Source: Oxytricha trifallax
Lineage: Eukaryota > Ciliophora > Spirotrichea > Sporadotrichida > Oxytrichidae
Direction of reading: 5' to 3'
DNA length: 64,000 bases
NCBI GenBank assembly: GCA_000711775.1
Contig: ARYC01001303.1
Coordinates: 1-64,000 of the forward strand
The position numbers and the translations under genes are program-made. Below the pieces are notes generated by a model, which made no database searches, had not been told where the DNA came from, and saw only the letters and a program-made list of their open reading frames with translations. The stretch's first letter is position 1. Every line of letters begins with the position of its first letter. Positions 1 through 11,320 of this stretch are shown in pieces.

Positions 1-730
1 ATCTAAATGATAGATTTGGACTTTGGAAGACTTTTCATGATATTTATCATTTAATGAAACTGAAAAAACTAAGTCACGGCTCTGAACTTCTTGAAATGAT
101 GATTAATGATTTAGATTTTAAAAAGAGCAAGTTAAAGCTTCATGAAATTACTTTGAAATACATTATTGCTTAATACACTTAATTTTTTGAGATGTAAAAT
201 ACTTTGTAAATTATTTTTAAAGGAATAGCAATCTTGCTTAAATTTCGAATTTTTATTTAAATATATTAGGATTAATTTTACTTAAAGCATATTTTCTTTT
301 TTAATTCTTATTCAGTTTAAAAATGTGCTTACCTCAATAATAAGTACTTTACGTTTCAAAATGATTTTGCTCTATAACTATCCTCAAAGCTTTTGCTCGA
401 GAATAAAAGTCTAGCCGTCAGAGAAATATTAAGAATAACAACATATGGCTAGGTATTTTTTTAATAAAAAAATACCAATTTAGCAAATAGAAATTATACA
501 TATTTTAAGGTAATTGAAGGACTAATACATCTTTCTAACTCTTAAAAATTACATCAGAAAGCATCGTTAAGTCCTAAGAGAACAAAATCTATATTACTTG
601 AGGATAAAATCTTTGATAATGGGGAGCAAATTAACTTTCTAGAAATTATACAAGACAAATTTGGAGATTTTAAGTCACTAGAAAATACAGAAGAAAATTA
701 ATATTTCATTCCATTTCCAAATTAGATTAA
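1..730 (+). CDS. g1a: unrecognised coding segments upstream of g1
   Basis: Two plus-strand stretches stand out from AT-rich DNA. Positions 3-175 read as a helical, Lys/Leu-rich peptide (starts LNDRFGLWKTFHDIYHLMK). Positions 550-720 read as a second one (includes SILLEDKIFDNGEQINF) ending in Q/N-rich sequence. Both are open only if TAA/TAG are Gln. The 370 bases between them look like IES or spacer, apart from a weak open stretch at 361-470. They may be MDSs of the same gene as g1b. No family recognised. Confidence 0.4.
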
Positions 731-1082
731 CTGGAATTTTAATAATATTCCCTAGTAAATTTATATTAAGAAATTTAAGAATTGCAACATTAATTATAAT
801 TGATTATTATTATTTTTTAAATAAAAACATTACTAAATAAAAGAATTTTCTACTTAAAAAATTTAAATTATAGTTAAAATATTTTTATACTTCATCTTTT
901 AAGCTTTTTTAATGGGGATATCAACTATTTTAATGAATTAATATCATCGAATAAGTAATAAAGAAATTAAAAGTTTAAATTGTTATTCAGAAATATAAAA
1001 TTGATTTAATTTCACCATCTATTTTTGTAAATTTACAATTTCTATAAAAATTGATTATATATTTAGTTATAGCAATAGTAAA

Positions 1083-3260
1083 ATGATATTAGATTTTGAT
1101 GATTAAATTTGGAAAGATGTGTTAATTTTGCTCTTGAAATCTTGTGATAAAAGACATGATTAATTTCTGAAATTTTAAATTAAAAAGCGTTGTCATGAGA
1201 GCTTTAAATATAAAAGAATTTTAAGAGACATTAATCTTGATTAAATGAGAAATCCATCACAATATAGAATTCAATTAAACTACTCGGAATAGGACCTTGA
1301 ATATTTCTTTCAGTTTTTAAAATACACAAAGCCATTTCACAAAAATATTTAAGTATTCGAATAATAAATAAAGCAAATAGAGAGACAAAACATTTTAGTT
1401 TAAATCTACAATTTGTAGAGTTAGAGATGGTTTGAAAGTAAGCAATATGATCTTTGTGAGTAAAAAGCAAGTTAAGCCAATTAATTTATATTTATTTATA
1501 AATGCCTTGAAACTCAGCTAAGAGTTGTAAAACATAGAAATAATGATAGATTCTCTAATTAAATTAGCTTATTGTAAGGCAAAATAACATTACTACTCAA
1601 AAGCATAAAGTTATGTTCTGTAATTAAAACCTAATAATTATTTTTATTATTTTGAAGTTTAATTTTTATCACCCCTCCCAAACTATATAAAATTAATTTC
1701 ATTTAAAATTAAGAATTAAATATTAAGTTTTTTATGAAAAATTTTTTAAGGTATAAAATGCAGCTCTTTAATAAAATAACACTTTTCAGAGAGCTCTTTG
1801 TACTTTCATGAATTACAAAAAATAAAGTCAATGGCATTTTAAGATTAGGGTAAATTTGGTTAAGCTTTGAAATGTGAAGAGAAATCTATCGAAATTTGTA
1901 GAAATCTTCTTGGGGAGCCAGCAGATGAAACTTTAAATTGTTGTAGAAGATTAGGAATATTTAAATCCAAAAAAATCATATAAATTTAAACAAAATTATT
2001 AATTTATGATTATCTTAGCTCATTACAATTTTATCTGAATTAATATGATATTAGAAATTTTCAAATTTATAATTAATAAAATAATTACACGTAATTAAAT
2101 TACATATGAAACTAGGGAACAACATAGATTCAATTCAATATCTTGAGAAGTATTGCAAACTATCAATAAATTAATTAGACCACTATATCTTTCTCTTTGA
2201 AGCATACTGTGTATTTTAAGAATACGAGAAGCTGCACTAAATTGTTGAATAAATAAAAGAAGCTTACAATTTAAAACCTAATAATTAATCATTATTTCAT
2301 CATCATTCATTTATTAAATAAAAACTATTTTAACTTAAAATTTTGTAATGATTTTTGAATAAAATGAAATGGTTTCTGTTTTCTATAAATAAGATTGAAT
2401 AAAATATTTATAAGCTTCCTTTATTAATATTTTTATAATCATTAAATCTTTTACTTCAACTTGGTATATTCTATCTAAAAGGTTCTCAATTCTATTTTAA
2501 AATTGGATGTTACTAAGATTGAATTATATTATTTATAACAATATTTGATACTATTTAATTTAAGTTTTATAAATGAAAATGATCTAGTTTATTTAGCTTT
2601 TGCAAGTTCCTACTTTAATTTAGAGTAAAAAGCAGCATGGTATTTAAGCGATGAAGAAAATAATAGAGTCATTTATAAGTTACTAAACAAAGATGAGAGG
2701 TGGCAATCCAATCTATAAATCGTTAAGTATAATATACTCTTGAAAGGATTTAGTACAATATATAGTAATTAATGATTAATTTATATAAAGTAATAGATAA
2801 ATAGAACTTTATTAAAAATTTTTATGTGTTTTGCTAATATTTCTATGTAGATAACTTTATATATAAATTTGCACTAAATTTTATTTATTTGTTCTTAATT
2901 CATAAATTACTGTTAGAAAACTTGCAAATAAATATGCAACTAAGATTTGATTATAGACAACGATATTCATTAATTACTCATTGATGAAGATAATCAAGAC
3001 AGAAGGTCCAAAATGAAAATAGTAGAAGTTATTTTATAAAATTGGTCAGAAAATTTAGAAAAGTAAGTTAAATTTAAGCATTGATAACTGATAACTATAT
3101 TCATTTTAAACAACTTTTAATTTAACTATATTTGACATTAATAATCAATAATTATGCTATAATTATGAAAATAAACTTAATAAATAAATGTTAAGAGAAG
3201 TTTTTGAATCTTGTGAGACTATAAATAATTTGATGCGTTTATAATTGATATATTTAATCA
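1083..3260 (+). CDS. g1b: TPR-like helical-repeat protein, in MDS pieces
   Basis: A plus-strand frame opens at ATG 1083 (MILDFDDQIWKDVLILLLK, F-box-like in spacing but not convincing) and runs uninterrupted to about 1650 with TAA/TAG as Gln. Further segments in the same style follow at about 1790-2000, 2105-2300, 2572-2760, 2938-3085 and perhaps 3188-3250. The 1790 segment (QGKFGQALKCEEKSIEICRN) and the 2105 segment have the helix-turn-helix spacing of tetratricopeptide repeats, as in kinesin-light-chain-like proteins. Segments are separated by 70-200 bp of AT-rich DNA taken as IESs; their pointers were not resolved. The gene would converge on g2. Function unknown; the TPR assignment is by pattern only. 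Confidence 0.5.
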
Positions 3261-3261
3261 T

Positions 3262-5374
3262 TCAAAGCTTAAATTCATTGTTGAGAGTGGCCAATTTGAG
3301 GGGAGGAAGTTCCTTCAGCATCTTATAGGTGTCATAATGCATGTTGATTTTAGTTTCATACAAAGCCTCTCTTCTACCACCTAAATGACCAAATTCTTTA
3401 TAAAAAAGTGAAACTAAGTTTATCATGTCTTGCTCATCTCGGTATATTTCACAAATTCATACTATACATTTTTATGTAATATGGGAGTAAATAGACTACT
3501 CAAATTTGTATAAAATTAATAGATAATATTTTCTGGACAATTTTCATCTTTCTACTCTGCTCACTCTTATATCTCTTACCATATATTAATAATCTTGCCA
3601 TTTAAGAATCTAACTGATTTCTGATAATAGCTGCAAAGCCTGGCATCAAGCCAATCCCAACATTCAATTCATTTAATTGTACAAAAGCCTTTTCTTCTCT
3701 TATTATTCTGAAGTCAAATACCAATCCAAAAATGAAAAACTTTCAATTTATAAACATCTCAAAATTAATTTTTGAGATAAAAATAATCAAAAATGAGACC
3801 CCCTGCTACAGCTATACCATCAAAGATGCAAGCAGTGGGAATTGGAAAAACTAAAATTCTTGCCAAAAGCTATTACATTAATACAGGCAATTCATAAGGA
3901 TCTCTGCTTGATTTTATCACATCCAAATTAAACCCAGAGCTAAAGGTTTTTCCTCCTAAATTCACTGTGGCCATTTAATTTATAATTCTATAATTAAAAA
4001 TACTCATAAAATTTTAGTTAATATACCTGTTCACACGAGCGAACCCCCCCCAGTCCCTAAACCGAGGTACCCCCTCCCACCCCTCCTCCCACCTCAAAAA
4101 TGAAGTCCTCCTAATATACCCAACTTTATATGAAAAATCATATTCCCAAGGTCTGAATCGTCTCCCTTCATGACATCTCGCTATCATAACAATATCTATA
4201 TTAAAATGACATAGTTTTTCAAAATTATGCATTATCTTTTTCATTGCTGTATTGATTTTATTATGCATTTTTGGCAATTGTCACTACGTCCGTCGACTAT
4301 TTAAAACATATACTGCCATAGAAAATATATTTCAATTGAGTTTACATTGTCTAGACTTATTGCAGTTTTTATTAATACAATAAAGCTATGCACATAAAAA
4401 TTCCAAAAATCTTTCACCTAAATCATCTCATTTCGATTTAAATGTAAAAATTAACATGAGTAAATTTTTTTAAAAAAATATATTTACTCTCTTAAATAAA
4501 TATTATTTATCAAAAAAAATGATCATGATTATGCTAATATTTAACAAATAATAATAAATTAACAATCATGATCATTTTTTTTTGATAAATAATATTAATT
4601 TAAGAGAGTAAATATATTTTTTTAAAAAAATTTACTCATGTTAATTTTTACATTTAAATCGAAATGAGATGATTTAGGCTGAAAAGATTTTTGGAATTTT
4701 TATGTGCATAGCTTTATTGTATTAATAAAATCTGTAATAAGTCTAGACAATGTAAACTCAATAAAAATATATTTCCTATGGCAGTATATGTTTTAAATAG
4801 TCGACGGACGTAGTGACAAATGCCAAAAATGCATAATAAAATCAAAACAGCAATTAAAAAGATAATGCATAATTTTGAAAAACTATGTCATTTTATATAT
4901 AGATATCGTTATGTGAGTGAGATGTCATGAAGGGAGACGATTCAGACCTTAGGAATATGATTTTTCATATAAAGTGGGGAATATTAGGGGGACTTCATTT
5001 TTGAGGTGGGAGGAGGGGTACCTCGGTTTAGGGACTGGGAGGAGTGGGGGGGGTACCTCGGGGTGAACATATACCATTATAGCAGGACCCTTTGATTTCT
5101 CAATAATATCCAAACATTCATGATATTAGATTTTAATATTTTGTAATAAAACTATATAATTCATTATTAAATTATATTTCTATATTTAATTTATTTGATA
5201 TTGCTTGATAAAATCATAATCAAATTGATTATCTTCCTTAGGCAGCACAATAAAAAATATATTGTCATCCTATACTAATGATATTCTATCTTTAGCTGCC
5301 TTTTCTTATATCTAAGCAAATGTCATCCTTTTCTTCAGGGGTTTTGGGGTGTTTTTAATTTGGGTATCTTGCAT
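3262..5374 (-). CDS. g2: enoyl-CoA hydratase/isomerase (crotonase) family protein, 4 IESs
   Basis: Removing four pointer-flanked IESs (1103, 82, 75 and 61 bp) leaves 792 nt, 263 aa plus TGA. Crotonase features in order: HECLDIIEKSKGPAIM, then GGKTFSSGFNLD (the oxyanion-hole region preceding helix H2), then PTACIFDGIAVAGGLIFGL and NVGIGLMPGFA. Members bind acyl-CoA thioesters; the length and the FNLD motif resemble peroxisomal delta3,delta2-enoyl-CoA isomerases, but the substrate cannot be assigned. The C-terminus is -FKL, close to but not a canonical PTS1. An internal ATG (MTFAQIQEKA) aligns with the g3 start, so the first 16 codons may be leader. Paralogue of g3, 213 bp away on the same strand. 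Confidence 0.88.
3444..3531. other. IES in g2 (82 bp, pointer ATATTT)
   Basis: ATATTT occurs at both ends; excision with one copy joins ...MKIVQK to IYRDEQDM in frame, matching g3. Confidence 0.87.
3727..3796. other. IES in g2 (61 bp, pointer CAAAAATGA)
   Basis: A 9-bp direct repeat flanks AT-rich DNA; removal joins VAGGLIF to GLVFDFRI, the conserved crotonase core. Confidence 0.9.
3971..5078. other. IES in g2 (1103 bp, pointer CCATT) made of a foldback element
   Basis: Removal joins KSKGPAI to MATVNLGGKTF in frame. Almost the whole IES is the inverted-repeat element at 4018-5073, so this IES appears to be an inserted mobile element that is now excised. Confidence 0.88.
4018..5073. mobile_element. 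Foldback (long inverted repeat) element inside the g2 IES
   Basis: Two arms of about 510 bp (about 4021-4530 and 4560-5072) are inverted copies meeting at an AT-rich centre near 4547. Each outer end has a GC-rich patch (GGTACCTCGG-type and G/C runs) and a TGTTCAC/GTGAACA terminal match. The arms differ by small indels, including an extra GC patch in the right arm. No transposase frame; a MITE/foldback moved in trans is the likely nature. Confidence 0.85.
5121..5202. other. IES in g2 (75 bp, pointer TGATATT)
   Basis: A 7-bp direct repeat; removal joins FDYDFIKQ to YHECLDII in frame. Confidence 0.88.
5336..5353. repeat. Telomere-like G4T4G4 tract at the start of g2
   Basis: The plus strand reads GGGGTTTTGGGG; on the coding strand CCCCAAAACCCC lies 13 nt before the ATG that aligns with the g3 start. 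It is the hypotrich telomere repeat, or coding for a Pro/Lys stretch if the upstream ATG is used. Confidence 0.75.
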
Positions 5375-5586
5375 TTTTATCTATGAGTTTTTTAATTAAA
5401 TATGTATTATATTAAATAAGCTCGAAATTTAAGAAGTAAGAAATAATATGACCATATGATATAATTAAACTTGTTGATATACTTTAGTTTAAAATCATTA
5501 ATCGATATGAAAAAATGAATCCTTTGTATACAGTTAAAGTTAAGCAATTATTCATTTACAATTATATTTAAATATATCAATAAATT

Positions 5587-6817
5587 TCACAATTTAATCG
5601 AGTTCAAAGTATCTTGATTCAATTCATTGAAGGAGGTGAGGATGCTATGGACTTGCCAGTGAATATTCATTTTTGTTTCTTTCATTGCTTCTCTATTTTC
5701 ACCTAAGTGGCTATATTTCTTCCCAAATATTTTACATTCAAATAAAATATGGAAATGGCCAAATATGGTATTGAATTGACCTAAATTAGAATATTTAGGC
5801 CCAATTAATCATATCATCTTCGTCTTTGAACAATTTCTAAACTACTCCCATTTTTAAAGCTTGTTGACTCTTATATCTCTTCCCGAATATTAATAATCTC
5901 ATCATTTCAGCATTTGAAATATTTTATTTTAAAATATGAGGGTGCTTTATATGACTACTTTAACCAATTTCTTATTATTTTATAAATTACTGATAATTAG
6001 TATAGCATTTAACTAGTGCTTGACTACAGCTGCATATCCAGGCATAAAACCAAGTCCAATGTTTAATTCTGAAAGTTATATAAAAGCTTTGTCCTCACGC
6101 ATAATTCTAAAATCGTGACATAGTCCAAATATCAATCCTCCTGCAATTGTAAATATTAGTTTATTGGAGTTCTTAATTACAACAGTTATAATTTAAAATT
6201 ATAATAATTGTATGCCCATTAAAGAGACAAGCTGTGGGCATGGGAAAGATCAGTAATCTTGCTAAAAGCTATTACATAATTAATGGAAGCTCTATTCTTG
6301 CTTCGAATTTCTTGATGGCATCCAAATTAAAACCTTTTTTTTAACTTTATTTAATGCAATTACGTTTTTAAAATTTAATAAAACCAATTTACACAAAATA
6401 AATTATAATTTTTTAAAAACCTGTTGAGAATATTTTCGTTCCCAGCCCAAGAGTGATCATAACTGCTGGTTTATCTTTAACAATTCTCAATTATTTGTCA
6501 TTTTATAAATTTGTCTAACTTCTTTACTATTATTACTTGTGTATTTATTTCCCACTCTCTGTTATAGAATCTGTCTCATTATTATTATTTTTTGCCAGTA
6601 TTAATTCCATTTCATAAAATTTAGATTATTCTTCTCTATATCTCAGATTGTCCGATTCTATTTGATCCAAACATTCATGAAATTAAGTAGCAAATTTATA
6701 GTCAAAAGTGTTGTTATCCTTGGGTAGTACTATATAATAGATGCTGTATTCGTTGTCTATGACCAGGGAGATGCGAGATTTATCTGCTTTTTGCTTTATA
6801 TCGTCGTAAGATAACAT
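5587..6817 (-). CDS. g3: enoyl-CoA hydratase/isomerase family paralogue with internal insert, 4 IESs
   Basis: Four IESs (87, 61, 95, 64 bp) are removed to give 924 nt, 307 aa plus TGA, an exact multiple of three. It matches g2 through IFSTGFNLDAIKKFEARIEL, PTACLFNGHTIAGGLIFGL and NIGLGFMPGYAAVVK. Compared with g2 it carries an in-frame, Gln/Asn-rich insert of about 50 residues between LDQIES and VKDKPAVM (about 6460-6640). Its TAA/TAG codons would all be Gln and it has no pointer pair, so it is probably translated. C-terminus -IKL. Same fold and likely the same acyl-CoA chemistry as g2. None of its IES positions coincides exactly with those of g2 except near the GGLIFGL segment. Confidence 0.87.
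5726..5796. other. IES in g3 (64 bp, pointer AATATTT)
   Basis: Removal joins DMINWAQIF to GKKYSHLGENRE, aligning with g2. Confidence 0.87.
5909..6010. other. IES in g3 (95 bp, pointer AGCATTT)
   Basis: Removal joins AAVVKHQLNA to EMMRLLIFGKR in frame. Confidence 0.87.
6145..6212. other. IES in g3 (61 bp, pointer AATTGTA)
   Basis: Removal joins PTACLFNGHTI to AGGLIFGL, close to the position of a g2 IES. Confidence 0.88.
6329..6422. other. IES in g3 (87 bp, pointer AAAACCT)
   Basis: Removal joins GTKIFSTGF to NLDAIKKF, the conserved crotonase segment. Confidence 0.88.
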
Positions 6818-7145
6818 AGTTGGAGCTAATTTAAAAAGAAATAAAAGATTTATAATCTAATTTATATGTGTTAGTGTGTTCAAAATAATATATATTTTAA
6901 TTTGAAAAGGTATAAGTTTATAAAGTTCGAGTTAAAGTTTAAAGTATTTTATTGATAGTTTATAATATAGAATTATTCGAAAGTTTATAACTATATTATT
7001 CATTTTTATTATAATTTATAAATTTTTTATAAGTTTTTCTTTTCTTATTGATTTTTTAAAAATAATTTAATGATATAATGTAATAATTGTTTATTATAAT
7101 ATTTGTGATAAATTTGATTGATAAAAATTAAAGTCATATAAATAT
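6818..7145. other. AT-rich spacer between g3 and g4
   Basis: About 330 bp of very AT-rich sequence with no coding-like composition or clear repeat. It presumably holds the 5' leader of g3 and the 3' end of g4. Confidence 0.5.
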
Positions 7146-7921
7146 TCATTAGTGATGAATTTCTGAAGTTTTAAGATTTTTAAGATTGTTTGCATATTCA
7201 ATTATTTCTTTATTTGTTAATGAAATCTTTTCTTAACTGGCTTATTTGCCTTATAATTAAAAAATATTTATTTTTATAATAAATTTAATGTTAATATAAT
7301 ACTTGAGGTCTAGAGCTTTTTCAACAGCATGCTGATACATAGCATAGCCCAGCATACTTGCCTCGATTTTAGGTCCTGGCAATTTAGCAAAGATATACTC
7401 AACCCATCTAAAGTCATTATCTCTATTAACTAACATCCCAGGTCTGAACATGGTAGATACTGGGAAATTCATATTAAATATACCGATCTCAGTTTCTGCC
7501 TTTACTTTGCACTCTTTAAACCAAGATTTTGAGTCAACCAAATTTCCAGAGAGATAGGAGACATAATTGACTCCACATTCTTTTACCGAAGAGCAGCGAA
7601 CGAAAGTGGAATGTCTCTCTCAACTCTTATAAATTCCTGGTGCCCATTCTTTACTCTGGCTCCCAAACAACTGATAAAGACGTCATATCCAAGTAGTTAA
7701 TCCTTTAAATGAGACAAATCATCTAGATTTTCAACTTAAAGCATTTTCAATTCTGGTAAGTAATCTTCTTGCTTCCACTCTTCAAGAGCTCTTCTACCTA
7801 TGATAGCAATTTCCTTCACTTTTGGATCTTATTTGGAGCATCTGATGATTTCTTTTCCAATCGCACCAGAACCACCAATTATAGCTAACTTGATTTAATC
7901 TGTGGATATTTTTGATTCCAT
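7146..7921 (-). pseudogene. g4: HTATIP2-like Rossmann-fold oxidoreductase paralogue, frame-damaged
   Basis: Starts MESKISTDQIKLAIIGGSGA with the GxxGxxG dinucleotide-binding loop and follows g5/g6 closely (KEIAIIGRRALEEWKQEDY; FRPGMLVNRDNDFRW). Near 7575-7600 the frame is lost: compared with g5/g6 there are two extra bases between the SFA and ECGVNY segments. After the LDLK segment (about 7305) an AT-rich stretch of about 50 bp could be a TA-bounded IES; the tail (EKISLTNKEIIEYANN) still aligns with g5. The frame break may be real decay or an assembly error. The family comprises short-chain NAD(P)H-binding proteins (human HTATIP2/TIP30, NmrA-like); substrate unknown. Confidence 0.65.
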
Positions 7922-8067
7922 TTAGTTTAATACTAATAAAATGATTGACTTATAAACTCCTATCAATTAAGTTTGAATTTACATAATACGTATTTGAAGA
8001 CAATTGAGGAAATTAATTTTTTTGAAGTAAAAGTAATATTTGATTATTAAATAGTAAATTCAATGCA

Positions 8068-9709
8068 TCAGGCAAGTTTGGCTTCCAACTCCTTCTCTTT
8101 GCTATCCGCATACTTCTTGATGTCGTTATTTTCAATGACTAACTTCCATCTCTCACTTTCACTGATTTCTTTGTCCTTAAGTTCTAATGCTTTTTCAACT
8201 GCGTGATGATACATGGCAAAGGCAAGTTATTTATCATCAATTTTGGGGCCTGGCAATTTCGCCAAGACCCATTCAATCCATCTGAAATCATTTTCTCTAT
8301 TAATTAGAGTACCTGGTCTGAACATAGTTGCGCATGGTAGATTAACATCGAAGATGCCATGCTCAGTCTCTCCCTTTACTCTCATAAGTTACATTCTTGC
8401 TTTGGGATCAGAATACATGCCAGAGAGGTATGCGAAGTAGTTTATACCGCAAGTCTTTCCAAGTTGTGCAAATGAAATTGGGATATCTCTCTCAACTTTG
8501 GTGAACTCCTTGATTCCAACTTTTTGTCTGGCACCTATGCAACTGATAAAGATATCGTAGCCCTAAAGCTAATCTTGAAGCTCTGAAAGATTTAAAATAA
8601 ATATCCCTTATATGTTTGGAGTGAATTATAATTTTTTAAAAAAATCTAAATTATTCTAATCTATTTTTTATTATTTGGGATCATGCTTTAAAGTGACATC
8701 TCTAAAATAAATGAAATGTATATGGAAGACTATGACTGCCATACTCGTTTTCTATTTTCCATGAGATAATTTGGCAGCATGATAGTTGATAACCCAAGTA
8801 ATTTTTATATTTACCTCAAACGATTATTTTATTGTGAATTCAGACTGAATTTCAAGAAATAGTTTCTTCAATCTTATGGTAGTTATTTGAAGGTTTAATC
8901 ACTTTTTAATTTTTTTAACCATTTCAAAGCTTGAAAAAGATCAGGACTATTCTTTTTATATATATTTCGTTGATAGTTCTTCTCAGTTTTTGTCTATTTT
9001 ATCCAAAATAAAACTAAAATAAGTTTTAAATTTACTTGCTAAACATTATCTAAATTATTCATAACATATTAATTAATGTTTTAGCATATCGCCTGACTTT
9101 TTTTAAATTGAAACTTTAATTCTCTCTAAATATATTCACTATCACTTTAAACAACCATTAATTTGTACAAAATATTTCTTAGGAAGTGTATAAATGACTA
9201 TTTTACTATAATTCTAATAAAATAGTTGACATAGCATATCATTTAAGCTCATAAAATAACTTCATCAAAGTAATCATGTTTCAGAGTTCAAATCAATTTA
9301 AGATAAAGTGGAATATTTTAATAAAAAAAAGCTTACAAAATGAACAAATTTCATTTAGCATTTAGTAACTATATGAATATATATATTCTTGATATCATTA
9401 GTTTTCCCTTAATATACTGTAGTAAAGTAAAATATTGCCCAAGTAAAGTATTCGTTAATATTTTTTTATCAATAAAAAATTCAATCAAATTGCCCTAGGT
9501 TTTCTGGTATTTATTTTCCAAATTTCCTCTTTAAATGATTTTCAACTCTGGCTTGTAGTCTTCCTGTTTCCACTCATCAAGAGTCCTCCTGGCAATTATC
9601 GCGATTTCCTTCACTCTTGGATCTTGCTTTGCATTTCTGATGATTTCTCTCCCTGTCGCTCCTGACCCTCCAATGATCGCTAGTTTTACTTGTTTCAATA
9701 TAGTGGATT
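8068..9709 (-). CDS. g5: HTATIP2-like oxidoreductase split by a 923-bp IES; start codon MDS missing
   Basis: The N-terminal segment (about 9517-9709) carries the GGSGATGREII nucleotide-binding loop. The rest (8068-8593) runs from LSELQDQLQGYDIF to the stop after EAKLA. They join at the 4-bp pointer AAAT (minus strand), giving a continuous homologue of g6. The N-terminal segment is about 95% identical to g6 in nucleotides, whereas the C-terminal part is only about 75-80% identical. Homology stops at the second or third codon (position about 9709) with no ATG, so the first MDS lies elsewhere or the copy is incomplete. Conserved residues include the G-x-x-G-x-x-G loop and a late FRPGTLINRENDFRW segment. 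Confidence 0.72.
8590..9516. other. IES in g5 (923 bp, pointer ATTT)
   Basis: Removal joins QRGNLEN to LSELQDQL, matching g6, which has no IES here. No terminal inverted repeat seen. Positions 8690-8790 are slightly less AT-rich and open on both strands, but nothing recognisable. Confidence 0.8.
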
Positions 9710-9866
9710 AATTTTTTAAATTTCTTAAATTATTTGAAATTTTTTACTGTTAATTTCTTAGAAATTAAAATATAAATTTACACACGTAATTAAATGAAAC
9801 GATATTTATAAAAGTAAAGTCTAAACCACATTTTACATAGCTGTTAAGTTATTCTATTTTATCTAT

Positions 9867-10589
9867 TCATGCATTTATCTCTTCTAATTCCTTTTACTTA
9901 GCCTCTGCATATTTCTTTATATCACTATTTTATATACTGATCTTCCACCTTTCACTTTCACTAATCTCCTTATTCTTAAGTTCAAGAGCCTTTTCAATAG
10001 CATGATGATACATGGCATATGCGAGTACTTTATCATCAATTTTAGGGAAGGGTAGTTTAGTAAAGAGCCATTCAGCCCATCTGAAGTCATTCTCTCTATT
10101 AACCAAAGTTCCAGGTCCAAACATGGTTGTACAAGGGAGGTTCACATCAAAGAGACAAGCTTCAGCTTCACCTTTTACTCTCAAAATTTACAGAAAAGCC
10201 TTGGGATTAGCAGCCATAACTGATAAGTAGGAAAAGTAGTTTATTCCGCAAGATTTTCCAAGTTAAGCAAACTAAATAGGAATTTCTTTCTCAACTTTGG
10301 TATATTCTACTGTTCCAACCTTTTGTCTGGCTCCTATGCAATTGATAAAGATATCGTAACCCTACAGTTAATCCTAAAGTTCATGAAGATTTTCCAAGTT
10401 TTCTCTTTGAATGATTTTCAACTCTGGCTTGTAGTCTTCCTGCTTCCACTCATCAAGAGTCCTCCTGGCAATTATGGCGATTTCCTTCACTCTTGGATCT
10501 TGCTTTGCATTTCTGATGATTTCTCTCCCTGTTGCTCCTGACCCTCCAATGATTGCCAGTTTTACTTGTTTCAAAATAGTGGATTCCAT
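9867..10589 (-). CDS. g6: HTATIP2/NmrA-like NAD(P)-binding protein, no IES
   Basis: An uninterrupted frame of 240 codons from ATG 10589 to TGA 9867, with Gln encoded by several TAA/TAG codons. Residues 10-25 contain the Rossmann loop (AIIGGSGATGREII). Then come RRTLDEWKQEDY, a GYDIFINCIGA beta strand typical of HTATIP2 (TIP30), CGINYFSYLS near the usual catalytic tyrosine position, and FGPGTLVNRENDFRW. Length matches the family (about 230-250 aa). Probably a cytosolic NADPH-binding protein; partner and substrate unknown. Third of three tandem paralogues and the only one without an IES, so it gives the reference frame for g4 and g5. Confidence 0.85.
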
Positions 10590-11320
10590 ATCTAAATTAT
10601 AATTACTTTATACAGGGAATTATTTGCTTTATAAAATTAAAATGCCGAATATTTATAGGCTAAAAAGACAATTTAATTACGTAATTTGATATTTAAAATT
10701 ATTTATTTTATTTATCTTTTCCTCGGTAAAAAACTTGATAATATTTATTATAATAATTCTTTTTGAAGTAACAGATAATGAAAAAATGCTGATTTTCAAA
10801 TCTTAATACTTAAATTTCATATTTAATAAGCAATTTATTTATTGCTAAATCGTATTTTATAGATTACCCTAAACCCATATACTGTTTTTTTTAAATTTTT
10901 TAATTAATATTCTATTATTTACAATAGTACTACTTATTATTAGAATGTTAAATTAACTATGTACGGGGTATATTTTAAAATAATAGCAATCTGTAACTGC
11001 TATTCAGTCTCTACTCTTTTTGACTCTATTTAGTTATTTAAAATCAATGTCCCAAGATTTTTAATTGTTAATTTATATAAACTTAGTTTTATCTGAAATT
11101 GCTTTTATTAGATAAGTAATAATAATTTAAATAAGAGTAAAGTTAAATTAGAAGTTAAACTGAAAGTTTGTTACAGATTAGCCATCACCAATTATATATC
11201 TTTATTAAAGGGAGTTACATTTTTATATTCATCTTGATCAGATTTTTCCTCATTTTGTAAATTTTAATATAATTAGCTAAATTTATAATTAAATACAAGT
11301 CCCTTTATTATAAAATATCC
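10590..11320. other. AT-rich spacer between g6 and g7
   Basis: About 730 bp, roughly 80% AT, with no coding-like segment, tRNA or repeat that I can see. Confidence 0.5.
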
